Notes: generated by a model not told the origin, from the sequence alone. DNA of 64,000 nucleotides from DMER01 sp003451645 (GCA_031976175.1 DALYLR010000003.1:66287-130286), one strand, 5' to 3'; numbered from the stretch's first letter, positions 1 to 8,577 are shown. A program made the numbers and translations.

Positions 1-988
1 CCAGCCTGATCCAGTCCTTGAAGGCGGACATGCGAGTATAGACCGCCGGCGCGTCATTGGCCGCGCATTCATTCAGGCCAAACGACACCAACCCCACCAA
101 GACGGGCTTCTGCTCCGCATCCAGCCGGACCAGCGGCCCACCGCTATCGCCACTACAGCTGTCCTTGGGACGCGCGGGGTCTTGCTTTAAGATACCTGCG
201 CAAATCTGACGCCGCTCGGAGATGTCAAAGCGCGGAAACACGTCCGTACACTGCGAAAAGGCGCGCCGGACAGGCAGCGCAAGTTCCTGCAGGATGCTCG
301 ACCCCGCCAGCGCCTTGACCCGCTCATCAATCGAGAAGATGTCGCGCGGGCCATTATTGTCGATGGTCCCGAAGCCCGCCACCCAGACCTTGAAGTCATT
401 GCGCTCAGGGTCGGCGCTAAGGTCTGTGGATACGCGCATCACAGGACCGGTCGCCGGGCTTTTGAGTTTAACGAGGGCGATATCGTTGCCCAATTTCTTT
501 GGGCTGTAGCCGCTATGGTAGATGATACGCTCCGGCAGCAGGGGCGTGCGCGCATCCTTAAGATTGCCGATATTGTCGAAGAGCTCCAGCCTGGAGCCAG
601 GCACATAATCGGCATCGTTCGACGCAACCCAGGTGCCCGCGACCTTGACGAAGTCGGCTTTGGAATCCTTGCCGAAGACACAGTGCGCCGCCGTCACCAC
701 CCAGCTGGGGTGGATGAGTGTGCCGCCACAAAAGAATACAGGGACCGTGCCGTGACGCGGGCCCAAATCAATCGGGGCTCGCATCACTACCATGCCAGGC
801 CAATTGCGGATGTCGGCCGCCGTGCCGCCGAGCACGCGGGCGCCAACCCCGCGGTCCAATTCGTCGTCCTCGTCCTCGACAGCAGGTTGAGCGTGGGCAG
901 TGTGGAGAGGTGCGAAAACGAGATAGGCGGCCAGCGCCGCCAGAATAGAGGCGAAGAACAGCCGGATCGCGCCGCGCAGCCGCACCAT
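1..988 (-). CDS. Secreted trypsin-like (S1) serine protease, C-terminus beyond window
   Basis: Reading leftward from an ATG at 988, about 329 residues are visible and the frame is still open at base 1, so the 3' end is missing. An N-terminal hydrophobic stretch (about residues 8-30) suggests secretion. A RVLGG-type activation site (about residue 51) leads into a chymotrypsin-fold domain with a complete triad: His102 in TAAHC, Asp169 in NDIALV and Ser282 in GDSGGPL. This is an active-looking extracytoplasmic endopeptidase of family S1A. Little is expected beyond the last visible residues (KDWIRL is typical of the family's C-terminal helix), so only a few codons are probably lost. It is divergent from the exonuclease gene at 1106; the 117 bp between them should hold both promoters. 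Confidence 0.9.
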   Translation of the reverse strand, partial: MVRLRGAIRLFFASILAALAAYLVFAPLHTAHAQPAVEDEDDELDRGVGARVLGGTAADIRNWPGMVVMRAPIDLGPRHGTVPVFFCGGTLIHPSWVVTAAHCVFGKDSKADFVKVAGTWVASNDADYVPGSRLELFDNIGNLKDARTPLLPERIIYHSGYSPKKLGNDIALVKLKSPATGPVMRVSTDLSADPERNDFKVWVAGFGTIDNNGPRDIFSIDERVKALAGSSILQELALPVRRAFSQCTDVFPRFDISERRQICAGILKQDPARPKDSCSGDSGGPLVRLDAEQKPVLVGLVSFGLNECAANDAPAVYTRMSAFKDWIRL

Positions 989-1105
989 CGTTTGCCCTCC
1001 CCCCTTGGCATTCCGAAAGCCACATCCCGAAATTGTTTTATCTCTTTCCGGTCCAGCCGTCGAGGGGTTGCGCTAAGGCGGTCAAATGCTGCCAAAGTGA
1101 TCCCC

Positions 1106-1639
1106 ATGCGTATCTTGGCCATCGACTTTGAAACCGCCAATCCCAACCCCTCTTCAGCTTGCGCCATCGGCGCGGTCTTAGCGGATCGCGAGCATGTTCT
1201 GTACGAGTATACTTCGCTGATAAGGCCGCCTACGCAGTGGTTTGCCTTCACGCCGATCCACGGCTTGCGCTGGCCGGACTGTGAGGCGGCGCCCGCATTT
1301 CCTGCTGTTTGGGACGAGGTGCTACTCGTTGCGCAAGAGGCTGACGTCCTCGTGGCACACAATGCCAGCTTTGACTTTGGCGTCATCCGCGCATGTTGCC
1401 GCCATTACCGCCTGCCGCCGCCAGCGCATCCTTTTGCGTGCAGCGTCAGACTAGCGCGACAGGCGTGGGGATTGCCTGCCAATGGGTTGGCGGCGCTCAG
1501 CGAACGCTTTGGGATCGCGCTCAATCACCATGAGGCATTGTCTGACGCTCGTGCTTGCGCCCTGATCGTTCAACGGCTGATGAATGAGGGCTATGACCCG
1601 CGCGACGCGCTGATCTCGCGGGGCCATGTCACCACTTGA
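1106..1639 (+). CDS. DnaQ-like DEDDh 3'-5' exonuclease
   Basis: A 177-residue protein starting at the ATG at 1106, where exonuclease homology begins; the frame is open upstream to 515, but that part is antisense to the protease. It shows the DEDDh exonuclease motifs in order: DFETAN near the N-terminus (Exo I), HNASFDF in the middle (Exo II) and HHEALSDARA near the end (Exo III, with the defining His and Asp). It is a single-domain enzyme related to the DNA polymerase III epsilon fold but shorter than DnaQ, like the many stand-alone nucleases of this family used in repair or RNA turnover. Its last 11 bases overlap the convergent acyl-CoA ligase gene. Confidence 0.85.
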   Translation: MRILAIDFETANPNPSSACAIGAVLADREHVLYEYTSLIRPPTQWFAFTPIHGLRWPDCEAAPAFPAVWDEVLLVAQEADVLVAHNASFDFGVIRACCRHYRLPPPAHPFACSVRLARQAWGLPANGLAALSERFGIALNHHEALSDARACALIVQRLMNEGYDPRDALISRGHVTT

Positions 1640-3422
1640 TGCGGCCATCCTGGATTTGGTCGTAAATCTCGGGCGTCAGCCTTTGGTATTGTTTGTCGAT
1701 CGGGTCGAAGAAATAGAGCGGATCCTTGATCGTCGAAGGATTGAAGCCCTCTTTGACCAACTGGACTTTCGTGTGCTTGAAGGTCCCTGTTGCCTCGATG
1801 TACTCCTGCATGCGCAGGAAGACAGGCCGCGCGTAAACGGGAAGATTGCGTTCCATGTGCTTTTGGAAGGCCTGAAGATCGAGTGCGTGCGCCGTTGACA
1901 GGGCCGCCATGCCGGCCCGGCCGTCGGTTCCCGGAATACTAACGCCATAGACATTGGCTTCCTTCACGCCAGCGAAGGTTGAGAGTGCTTCAGCCACTTC
2001 ATTGGTCGAGACATTCTCCCCCTTCCAGCGGAAGGTGTCGCCGATCCTGTCGATGAAATAGAAGTAGCCTTGCGCGTCCTGCTTCATGAGGTCGCCGGTG
2101 CGAAACCACAAGTCGCCCTGCTTCTGCGCGTTGCGGAGCAGTTTCTTCTCCGTGTCCGAGCCCTTGGAGTAGCCCTCAAAGCGGGTGCGCAGATCATCTG
2201 AGCGAACCTCGCCGACGGCCTCGCCAATCTCGCCCGGTGCGCATTCGATGCAAAAGCCATCAGGGCCGCGGACGGGTTGTTCCGTCTCCACATCAAAGCG
2301 GAATAGCCGCACATGGGTGCGTGACTTGGCCCAACCAGGAATGCGGCCGACCGCCCCGGTCTTGCCGTCGAAATTCACCAGCGAGACGTTGCCCTCGGTC
2401 GCGCCATAGAATTCAACGATCTTGGGGATCTTGAAGCGGGTCTGGAAGGGCTTCCAGATTTCCGGCCGCAAGCCATTGCCGGTGATGAGGCGCAGCTTGT
2501 GCTTGCGCTCCATAGCGTGCGGCGGGGTGTTGAGAAGATACCGGCACAGCTCGCCAATATATTGGAACAAGGTCGCTTCATATTTGACGCAATCGTCCCA
2601 GAACTCCCGCGCCGAGAAGCGGCGGCGGATGATGATCCCTGCACCACCCAGAAGCGCCGCGCCGACCGCAGCCACCCCACCGGCCGAGTGATACATCGGC
2701 AGCACCACATACATGCGGTCTTTCTCGGTTGCTTTGGTGATAATGCCGAAAATACCCATCATGACGAAGGCGCGCAGATGGCTGATGTTGGCGGCCTTGG
2801 GCAAGCCCGTCGTTCCGGACGTATAGATATAGAAGCACTTGTCGTCGGCGATCACGTCCTTGCGCATGGCCTTGGAGTACTGCGCTGGATTTTGCGCCTT
2901 CAGCGCCTGATCGAGGTCTTCCGTGCCGGGGACCGGCGCGCCCGTCACCCAGACCTTGAGCGGTTTCTCCAAGAGGTCGGTCGCGGTGGCGTAGTTGCCC
3001 GCAAGTTCGGAGCCGAGGATCACATGTTTGGCCTGTGAGATGTTCAGCGAGTGCGCCAAGGCCCGGTCACGCTGGTTTGTGTTGATCAGGGCGGAGATGG
3101 CGCCGATCTTGGCCAAGCCGCACCAGGCGAACAGGAACTCCGGGCGGTTTTCCATAAGCAAGGCGACCGCGTCGCCCTTTTGGACCCCAATGCTGCGCGC
3201 CCAGAGCGCATAGCGGTTCGCCTCCTCATTATATTGCTTGTAGGTGTAGACCCGCCCCTCGAAAAAGATCGCCTTGTTGTTGGGCCGTTTGGCTGCCCAG
3301 CCCTCGATAATGTCGGCGACGTTGATGTTTGCATCAGGCTTCAGCTTCTCGGTCAGCTGAGCAATCGCGCGTGCTTTGAGAAAAAAATCCACTTCGCGCC
3401 CAATCGCGCCAAATATGCTCAC
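1629..3422 (-). CDS. Long/very-long-chain fatty acyl-CoA ligase (FATP/FadD-type)
   Basis: A 597-residue adenylate-forming enzyme, full length for the FATP-type ligases. It has the AMP-binding P-loop (YTSGTTGLPK, about residues 205-214), the FYGATEGN adenine-binding motif in the middle, and a C-terminal RTGDL plus DRIGDTFRWKGENVST hinge/catalytic segment. The N-terminal DIIEGWAAKRPNNKAIFFEG resembles bacterial very-long-chain acyl-CoA synthetases. The predicted reaction is fatty acid + ATP + CoA to acyl-CoA + AMP + PPi at the inner membrane, feeding beta-oxidation or lipid synthesis. It is transcribed alone, convergent with the exonuclease and divergent from the TusA-like gene, with about 85 bp in between. 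Confidence 0.92.
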   Translation of the reverse strand: MSIFGAIGREVDFFLKARAIAQLTEKLKPDANINVADIIEGWAAKRPNNKAIFFEGRVYTYKQYNEEANRYALWARSIGVQKGDAVALLMENRPEFLFAWCGLAKIGAISALINTNQRDRALAHSLNISQAKHVILGSELAGNYATATDLLEKPLKVWVTGAPVPGTEDLDQALKAQNPAQYSKAMRKDVIADDKCFYIYTSGTTGLPKAANISHLRAFVMMGIFGIITKATEKDRMYVVLPMYHSAGGVAAVGAALLGGAGIIIRRRFSAREFWDDCVKYEATLFQYIGELCRYLLNTPPHAMERKHKLRLITGNGLRPEIWKPFQTRFKIPKIVEFYGATEGNVSLVNFDGKTGAVGRIPGWAKSRTHVRLFRFDVETEQPVRGPDGFCIECAPGEIGEAVGEVRSDDLRTRFEGYSKGSDTEKKLLRNAQKQGDLWFRTGDLMKQDAQGYFYFIDRIGDTFRWKGENVSTNEVAEALSTFAGVKEANVYGVSIPGTDGRAGMAALSTAHALDLQAFQKHMERNLPVYARPVFLRMQEYIEATGTFKHTKVQLVKEGFNPSTIKDPLYFFDPIDKQYQRLTPEIYDQIQDGRIKW

Positions 3423-3507
3423 TGGTCCCGCTCCCTGATGCTCTCTTTTTACGCTTTAACAAAAGCGTAGTTGAGCAAGGCTCAGGGTCAAGCCATTAGG
3501 GTGAGGA

Positions 3508-3777
3508 ATGGTGCAAGATTCTTCGGATCAGGCAGAAATATTGGACTTGCGCGGCTTGAAATGCCCGATGCCCGCCCTGCTGCTGCGGCGGCGGCTAACC
3601 CGCGCGCAGTCAGGCGAAGAGTTCCGTGTGTTGGCGAATGACGGTATGGCTCATATCGACCTGCCCCACGCAGCCATGCAGGCGGGGGCCGAGATTGTGT
3701 GGCAGGGCGGTGAGGATGGGGGAATAGCGCTGCACCTGCGCGCCGGGGGCGGACTTCCGCTTGGAAACGAAAAATGA
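3508..3777 (+). CDS. TusA-family sulfur carrier protein
   Basis: An 89-residue protein with the hallmark LDLRGLKCPMPALLLRRRL segment. The Cys of the CPMP motif (about residue 20) is the residue that carries persulfide sulfur in TusA/SirA proteins. Length and two-layer alpha/beta pattern fit the family. A role in sulfur relay, for example tRNA thiolation or cofactor assembly, is inferred from the family; no partner such as TusBCD is nearby. The start at 3508 has GAGG about seven bases upstream. Confidence 0.88.
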   Translation: MVQDSSDQAEILDLRGLKCPMPALLLRRRLTRAQSGEEFRVLANDGMAHIDLPHAAMQAGAEIVWQGGEDGGIALHLRAGGGLPLGNEK

Positions 3778-3789
3778 GCGGAGGACGCC

Positions 3790-3969
3790 ATGTCCAAGCC
3801 GCTCATCCTCTGGTTCGGTACCCGTTTGGTATCTGGACGTCTTTTTGGTCTACCACCCCTGAGGGGCAGGCTTGCTTCCCCCTCATTTCGCGTAGTTGCT
3901 TACGACGCGATCACGAGGGTCAAAAGGGACAAGGTCACCAAAGCGATGGCCGAGATTTCCATAAAGTAA
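3790..3969 (+). CDS. Possible 59-aa small protein after the TusA-like gene
   Basis: ATG at 3790 is preceded by a good GGAGG with about five bases of spacing, and the frame runs 59 codons to TAA at 3967. The product would be basic, beginning MSKPLILWFGTRLV. It starts 13 bp after the TusA-like stop, so co-translation is plausible. I recognise no family. The opposite strand of the same DNA carries a rival small ORF (3900-3983, minus), and only one of the two may be real. Confidence 0.3.
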   Translation: MSKPLILWFGTRLVSGRLFGLPPLRGRLASPSFRVVAYDAITRVKRDKVTKAMAEISIK

Positions 3970-3983
3970 AACGTAGTGCGCAT
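3900..3983 (-). CDS. Possible 27-aa single-span membrane peptide
   Basis: ATG at 3983 follows a GGAG with eight bases of spacing; 27 codons end at TAA (3900-3902). The peptide has a short polar start (MRTTFYFMEIS) and then about 16 hydrophobic residues (AIALVTLSLLTLVIAS) reaching the C-terminus, the look of a membrane microprotein. It is antisense to the 3' end of the candidate 59-aa ORF. No family is recognised; evidence is the ribosome-binding site and hydrophobicity only. Confidence 0.35.
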   Translation of the reverse strand: MRTTFYFMEISAIALVTLSLLTLVIAS

Positions 3984-4101
3984 CTGAATTCTCCGTATCT
4001 TGCTATCTGTGTTGTAATGTTCGTTTGTCTTTCGACACGCTTAACCTAAGCGCGCGGATGGCATTTACCAAGCTTGCTTTCTGCAGAGCTGGGATGCACC
4101 A

Positions 4102-4124
4102 CATGCCAGCGCATGGCTGGCATG
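4102..4124. terminator. Hairpin in the TusA/TetR intergenic region
   Basis: A perfect 9-bp inverted repeat (CATGCCAGC / GCTGGCATG) with a 5-base loop. There is no clean T-run on either side; TTGTTT begins seven bases downstream on the + strand. It may be a weak terminator for the TusA-like transcript or a structural element. The rest of 3984-4228 holds nothing I recognise apart from the efflux-operon promoter region. Confidence 0.35.
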
Positions 4125-4228
4125 CATCACTTGTTTCTCAACATTACGTGCCTGCGTAACCCTTCCTTCACATTGGTGTAACGCCGCTCACGAATTTGCG
4201 ATGCAAAACGCCGTTGAATATGCTAATA

Positions 4229-4242
4229 ACTGACTGGTCAGT
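4229..4242. promoter_or_regulatory. Palindromic TetR-type operator upstream of efflux operon
   Basis: ACTGAC-TG-GTCAGT is a perfect palindrome of 6-bp arms around two bases, ending 17 bp before the TetR-family start codon. AT-rich bases TATGCTAATAA just upstream look like a -10 region, so a bound repressor would block initiation. Many TetR-family regulators of efflux operons bind such sites and repress themselves; that this one does is inference. Confidence 0.6.
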
Positions 4243-4259
4243 AATTAGTGAGGCTGTGA

Positions 4260-4907
4260 ATGACCCTGACAGCTGAGGCGCCCGTCCGGTGGCGGCGGCG
4301 CAAGGAGGCGAGACCCCAAGAGCTCCTGGATGCGGCGCTCGAGGTCTTTGTGGAGAAAGGCTTTGCGGATGCGCGGCTCGACGACATCGCTAAACGCGCG
4401 GGCGTGAGCAAAGGCACGATCTATCTCTATTTCGAAAGCAAGCAGGACGTCTTTGAGGCCATGGTCCGCCGCCTGGCGGAGGCGCGCTTTGAAGTGGCGT
4501 CAGCCCTGATCCACGCGCATCAAGGAAGCGCTCAGCAGCTTCTGACCGACCTTATCCGGTTGGCGGGGCAGTTCGTACGTGAGCCGCCCTACTCTCACTT
4601 TCCGCGGCTGATCATCGCCGAGAGCAGACGTTTTCCAGAGCTCGCTGCCTTTTGCCTGCGGGAACTCATCCATAAGGGCATGACCCTGTTCGGCCTAGTG
4701 ATCGCCAAGGGTCAGGAGACAGGTGAGTTCCGCGCCCTGCCGTCCTTACATATGGTGCGTCTGGCCATGGCGCCCATCGTGTTCATGGCCATCTTCCGGT
4801 CGGCCTTTGAGCCCCATGACGATCAGCCATTCGATGTCGATGGCCATATCGCTACGCATCTCGACATCTTTATCCGTGGTCTGCGCGCTGAAGGGGGACC
4901 CGCATGA
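4260..4907 (+). CDS. TetR/AcrR-family transcriptional repressor of the efflux operon
   Basis: A 215-residue protein with an N-terminal TetR helix-turn-helix at about residues 20-66 (LLDAALEVFVEKGF, then DDIAKRAGVSKGTIYLYFESKQDVF). The remainder is the variable helical ligand-binding and dimerisation domain. It is the first gene of a tight four-gene operon: its stop overlaps the start of the next gene by four bases. It most likely senses a toxic small molecule and represses the operon through the palindrome at 4229-4242. ATG at 4260 is the only sensible start near the HTH. Confidence 0.92.
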   Translation: MTLTAEAPVRWRRRKEARPQELLDAALEVFVEKGFADARLDDIAKRAGVSKGTIYLYFESKQDVFEAMVRRLAEARFEVASALIHAHQGSAQQLLTDLIRLAGQFVREPPYSHFPRLIIAESRRFPELAAFCLRELIHKGMTLFGLVIAKGQETGEFRALPSLHMVRLAMAPIVFMAIFRSAFEPHDDQPFDVDGHIATHLDIFIRGLRAEGGPA

Positions 4908-5872
4908 GTTGGGGACGGTTGCTGACGCTATGCCTTGGGCTTGCATTGGTTGGCTGCGCCGAGCCGCCAAAGCGCACTTATGCAGGGTATGCAGAGGCGG
5001 AAACGATCATCGTGGCCGCACCCCAGGGCGGGTGGATCGAAAGGCTCTCGGTTTCAAAGGGTCAAGTGGTGAAGACGGGCGATGCCCTGTTCACCTTGGA
5101 TGGCGAGGCACAGCGCGCAGAGCGCGAAAGGGCGGCTGCCGCACTGTCCCAGGCAGAGGCGCAAGCCGCCGATCTGCGTAAAGGGCGCAGACGGGACGAG
5201 ATTGCCGTTTTTGAGGCCTCGGTCCGCGAGGCGGTGGCACAGCAGACCTTGGCGGATGCCGAACTGCAGAGGGCGCGCTCCCTCTTAGCGCGCGGGTTTT
5301 CCACCACCAAGGCGGTGCAGACCGCACAGTCAGCCGCAGACGCCGCGCGGGCGCGTGTTGCCAATGCGCGTTCGCAACTGAGCACGGCCAAGCTGGGCGG
5401 ACGGGAGGACTTGCTGGCTGCGGCCGATGCGCAAGTCAAAGCGGCGCGTGCGCAAGTCGCCATGGCCGACTACGCGGTGGCTCAACGCGAAATCCGAGCG
5501 CGCAACGGCGGGCGCATCGACGATGTCTTACGTGAGACCGGTGAGTATGTCCCGGCGCAAGGCGCAGTCCTGCAGCTGCTGCCCGAGAACAGCATGAAGG
5601 TGCGGTTCTTTGTGCCGCAAGCGGCGCGGGCACAAATCTCCATCGGGCAAATAGTCTCCATTCTGTGCGATGGGTGCCAGCAGCGTATCAGCGCCAAAGT
5701 GACCTTCATTGCGGCAACGGCGGAGTTTACGCCGCCGATCATCTACTCGGAGAGTGCGCGGGAGAAGCTGGTTTGGCGCATTGAAGCGCAACCCCTGCCT
5801 GGCCAGAAGACGCTAACCGCTGGGCAGCCGGTTGATGTGGACATTCAGCCTCAGGCGCCGCCTCAGTCATGA
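4904..5872 (+). CDS. HlyD/YbhG-type membrane-fusion lipoprotein of ABC efflux pump
   Basis: A 322-residue periplasmic adaptor. The signal peptide ends in a lipobox (LVGC, Cys18), so it is probably lipid-anchored. Then come the first half of a barrel-sandwich/biotinyl-lipoyl domain (APQGGWIERLSVSKGQVVKTGDALFTLD), a long Ala-rich coiled-coil hairpin (about residues 65-175) and the second lipoyl half with a beta-barrel. It should link the inner-membrane ABC-2 transporter to an outer-membrane channel, as YbhG does with YbhFSR; no channel gene is present here. It overlaps both neighbours by four bases, indicating translational coupling. Confidence 0.9.
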   Translation: MSWGRLLTLCLGLALVGCAEPPKRTYAGYAEAETIIVAAPQGGWIERLSVSKGQVVKTGDALFTLDGEAQRAERERAAAALSQAEAQAADLRKGRRRDEIAVFEASVREAVAQQTLADAELQRARSLLARGFSTTKAVQTAQSAADAARARVANARSQLSTAKLGGREDLLAAADAQVKAARAQVAMADYAVAQREIRARNGGRIDDVLRETGEYVPAQGAVLQLLPENSMKVRFFVPQAARAQISIGQIVSILCDGCQQRISAKVTFIAATAEFTPPIIYSESAREKLVWRIEAQPLPGQKTLTAGQPVDVDIQPQAPPQS

Positions 5873-6798
5873 CGACGGTTTACGCAATCGATGTCAAAGG
5901 ACTGACCAAACGGTTTGGCAACAAGACCGTGGTGGATCAGTTCGCTCTGCAAGTCCCCAAAGGTCAGGTCTGGGGATTTCTCGGCCCAAATGGCAGCGGC
6001 AAGACCACCACCATTCGCATGTTGTGCGGCCTGTTGCGGCCCGATGCCGGTGAGGGCACGTGTTTGGGCCTCGACATCCTGCACGAGGGCGGCCTGATCA
6101 AGCGCCAGGTCGGCTATATGACCCAGAAGTTCTCGTTTTATGAGGACTTGTCGATCCGCGAAAATCTTGAGTTTGTCGCAAGGCTCTATGAGCTCAAGGA
6201 CCAGCGGATCGCGGTCGATCAGTCGCTGGCGGAACTGGGCCTGACGCAGCGCCAACGGCAACTTGCGGGCCAATTGTCCGGCGGCTGGAAGCAGCGCTTA
6301 GCACTGGCCGCCTGCGTTTTGCACAAACCGGCGCTTCTGCTTCTGGATGAGCCAACCGCCGGAGTTGATCCGCAAGCCAGGCGCGATTTTTGGGAGAAGA
6401 TCCATCTGCTGGCGGGCGACGGGATCACTGTCCTGGTGTCGACGCACTATATGGATGAGGCGGAGCGCTGCGACAGGATCGTCTATCTCGCCTATGGGCA
6501 GATCTTGGCCCAAGGAACCATAGCCGAGGTGATCAAGGCCTCTGGCCTGCACACATATATAGTGAGTGGTGGCGACATCCGCGGTCTGGCCCGCGCGCTT
6601 CATGGCCAGGAGGGCGTCACGCAAGTCTCGGTCTTTGGGACAACGCTGCATGTCTGCGGCGTTGACAGGGAGGCGCTTGATCGTGCCGTGGCGCCCTATC
6701 GCGCCTGGCCTGGCACCACATGGACAGTGGCGGAGGCAAGCCTTGAGGATGTCTTCATCCATCTGATGGCCCCCTTTCGCGATCGCATACAGGGGTGA
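5869..6798 (+). CDS. ABC-2 type exporter ATP-binding protein
   Basis: A 309-residue single nucleotide-binding domain with Walker A GPNGSGKTT (residues 39-47), Q-loop region YMTQKFSFYEDL, signature LSGGWKQR (about residue 137), Walker B LLLLDEPTAGVDP and switch STHYMDEAERC. It resembles one half of YbhF, which has two ATPase domains, so this pump probably works with an ATPase homodimer. It powers the permease encoded six bases downstream. Predicted substrates, drugs or hydrophobic toxicants, are inferred from the operon type. Confidence 0.93.
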   Translation: MTTVYAIDVKGLTKRFGNKTVVDQFALQVPKGQVWGFLGPNGSGKTTTIRMLCGLLRPDAGEGTCLGLDILHEGGLIKRQVGYMTQKFSFYEDLSIRENLEFVARLYELKDQRIAVDQSLAELGLTQRQRQLAGQLSGGWKQRLALAACVLHKPALLLLDEPTAGVDPQARRDFWEKIHLLAGDGITVLVSTHYMDEAERCDRIVYLAYGQILAQGTIAEVIKASGLHTYIVSGGDIRGLARALHGQEGVTQVSVFGTTLHVCGVDREALDRAVAPYRAWPGTTWTVAEASLEDVFIHLMAPFRDRIQG

Positions 6799-6804
6799 TC
6801 GGCC

Positions 6805-7935
6805 ATGTTCTCAAGCCTCAGACGCATCCTTGCGGTCTTCCTCAAAGAACTCATCCAGATGCGCCGCGACCGCATGACGATCGGGATGATCCTCGCCATC
6901 CCAATCATGCAGCTGGTCATGTTCGGTTATGCGATCAATGGCGATCCGCGCAATCTGCCCACAGTGTTGAGGGTTCATGAGCATTCGGTCTTCTCGCGCA
7001 GTCTCATAACAGCACTGGAGAATACCCGGTATTTCAGGATCGTTGCCTCCACAACTTCGGAGGCCCGAGCCTCAACCATGCTCGCTAATGGCGAGGCGGC
7101 GTTTGTTCTGACCGTCCCTGCCGGGTTTTCGCGCGCCATTTTGCGGGGCGAGCGGCCCTCGGTCCTATTAGAGGCGGATGCCTCAGACCCTGCGGCCTCT
7201 GCCAATGCAGTGTCAGCCCTCCAGCAATTGCCGGCAAGCGTATTTCAACAGGATCTCAAAGACGCAGGCATCACCCTGCCACCAAGTGCGCCGCCGTTCG
7301 ATATCGTGGTCCAACGCCGCTACAACCCCGAGGGCGTTACCGCTCTTAACATTGTGCCAGGTCTCATCGGCGTCATTCTCACCATGACGATGACGCTGGT
7401 GACCAGCATGGCCGTCGTGAAGGAGTTCGAGCGGGGCACCATGGAGAACCTGCTCGCCATGCCCGCAAAGCCGCATGAGGTGATGTTTGGGAAGATCCTG
7501 CCTTATGTGCTGTTGGGCTATGCGCAGGTCGTGATCATTTTTGCAGCGGCGCGCTTTCTGTTCGATGTGCCCATGGCCGGCTCTTATTCAGGGCTTCTGT
7601 TGATTGTGGGCATTTTCATTGCCGCGAACCTGTCGGTGGGCTTCACGCTTTCGACGCTGGCGACGAACCAGGCGCAAGCAATGCAAATGACGATGTTTTT
7701 CTTCCTGCCGTCGATCCTGCTGTCCGGCTTCATGTTCCCCTTCAGAGGCATGCCCAACTGGGCGCAATGGATCGGCGAGGTACTGCCCATCACCCATTTC
7801 CTGAGGCTGGTTCGAGCCATCATGTTGAAAGGGACCCCGATTGCCGAGATGGCGGACGAGCTGTGGGCGCTTCTGGCATTTACCGCTGTCATGTGGGTTG
7901 TGGCGATGCTGCGCTACCGGCGAACGCTGGATTGA
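6805..7935 (+). CDS. ABC-2 type exporter permease
   Basis: A 376-residue permease: one N-terminal transmembrane helix (about residues 25-43), a large periplasmic domain (about 45-175) and five C-terminal membrane spans, the YbhS/YbhR/YhiI layout. The stretch KEFERGTMENLLAMP is the conserved cytoplasmic loop of the ABC2_membrane family. Only one permease gene is present, where E. coli has two, so a homodimer is likely. It is the last gene of the TetR-HlyD-ATPase-permease operon. Confidence 0.92.
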   Translation: MFSSLRRILAVFLKELIQMRRDRMTIGMILAIPIMQLVMFGYAINGDPRNLPTVLRVHEHSVFSRSLITALENTRYFRIVASTTSEARASTMLANGEAAFVLTVPAGFSRAILRGERPSVLLEADASDPAASANAVSALQQLPASVFQQDLKDAGITLPPSAPPFDIVVQRRYNPEGVTALNIVPGLIGVILTMTMTLVTSMAVVKEFERGTMENLLAMPAKPHEVMFGKILPYVLLGYAQVVIIFAAARFLFDVPMAGSYSGLLLIVGIFIAANLSVGFTLSTLATNQAQAMQMTMFFFLPSILLSGFMFPFRGMPNWAQWIGEVLPITHFLRLVRAIMLKGTPIAEMADELWALLAFTAVMWVVAMLRYRRTLD

Positions 7936-8028
7936 TCGCCACCGATTAACCTGCCCGTAACCAAGCTTGCCGATCTTAACCATGGTTTCGGCACGGAAAG
8001 AATTGGTGAGCGGGCGGGCTCGGACAGC

Positions 8029-8577
8029 ATGGATGAGGGGTTGGTGATCCTGAAGCAGACAGTGGCAGCCTTGGGCGTGGCCGCGATGCTCAGTGCCTGT
8101 GCCTCAAGCTTCAAGGATCCCGGTTCGATCGGCCAGCACGCGCGCGGCGCGCAGCCTCGCTTTGACCCCTCAGTTCCTCCGATGCAATGCGTGCCCTATG
8201 CCCGCAAAAAATCGGGTGTGAAGATTTTCGGCGACGCCTACACCTGGTGGGGAAAAGCCGCGAGCCTTTACGAGACGGACGATGAACCCCAAAAGGGCTC
8301 AGTCATGGTCATCAAAGGCTATCAAAACGAAGAGCGCGCCCATGTTGCGGTGGTGCGCAAGATTCTAGGCGACCGCGAGATCACGGTCGATCACGCCAAT
8401 TGGGGCAATGACCTCAAGACGCAACTCGACACGCCCGTGATGGATGTCTCTCGCAGCAACGACTGGAGCCGCGTGCGGGTCTGGCACATGGACAGCCAAC
8501 GCTATGGCGGGCGCGTCTATGAGGTCAGCGGCTTTATCGGGCCCGATGCCCGTTCGAGCAGAGGGCTGCTATGGTGA
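8029..8577 (+). CDS. CHAP-domain lipoprotein (putative peptidoglycan hydrolase), copy 1
   Basis: A 182-residue protein. A short signal peptide ends in LSAC (Cys24), a lipobox. The CHAP fold follows: QCVPYARKKSGV carries the likely nucleophile Cys, AHVAVVRKI the catalytic His, and DHANW the third polar position. CHAP enzymes cleave peptidoglycan amide bonds or act as endopeptidases; which one cannot be told. The next gene is a clear paralogue (shared QCVPxAR, HVAVVRKI, DHxNW, SxNDWSxxxVW). The start could also be the GTG a few codons in. Confidence 0.82.
   Translation: MDEGLVILKQTVAALGVAAMLSACASSFKDPGSIGQHARGAQPRFDPSVPPMQCVPYARKKSGVKIFGDAYTWWGKAASLYETDDEPQKGSVMVIKGYQNEERAHVAVVRKILGDREITVDHANWGNDLKTQLDTPVMDVSRSNDWSRVRVWHMDSQRYGGRVYEVSGFIGPDARSSRGLLW

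Noticed and set aside
515..1105. N-terminal extension of the exonuclease frame
   Set aside because: This 197-codon extension lies antisense to the protease gene, and exonuclease homology begins exactly at the Met at 1106.
3774..4049. 91-codon frame overlapping the TusA-like stop
   Set aside because: No domain or hydrophobic pattern; the ribosome site in this region fits the 3790 frame better.
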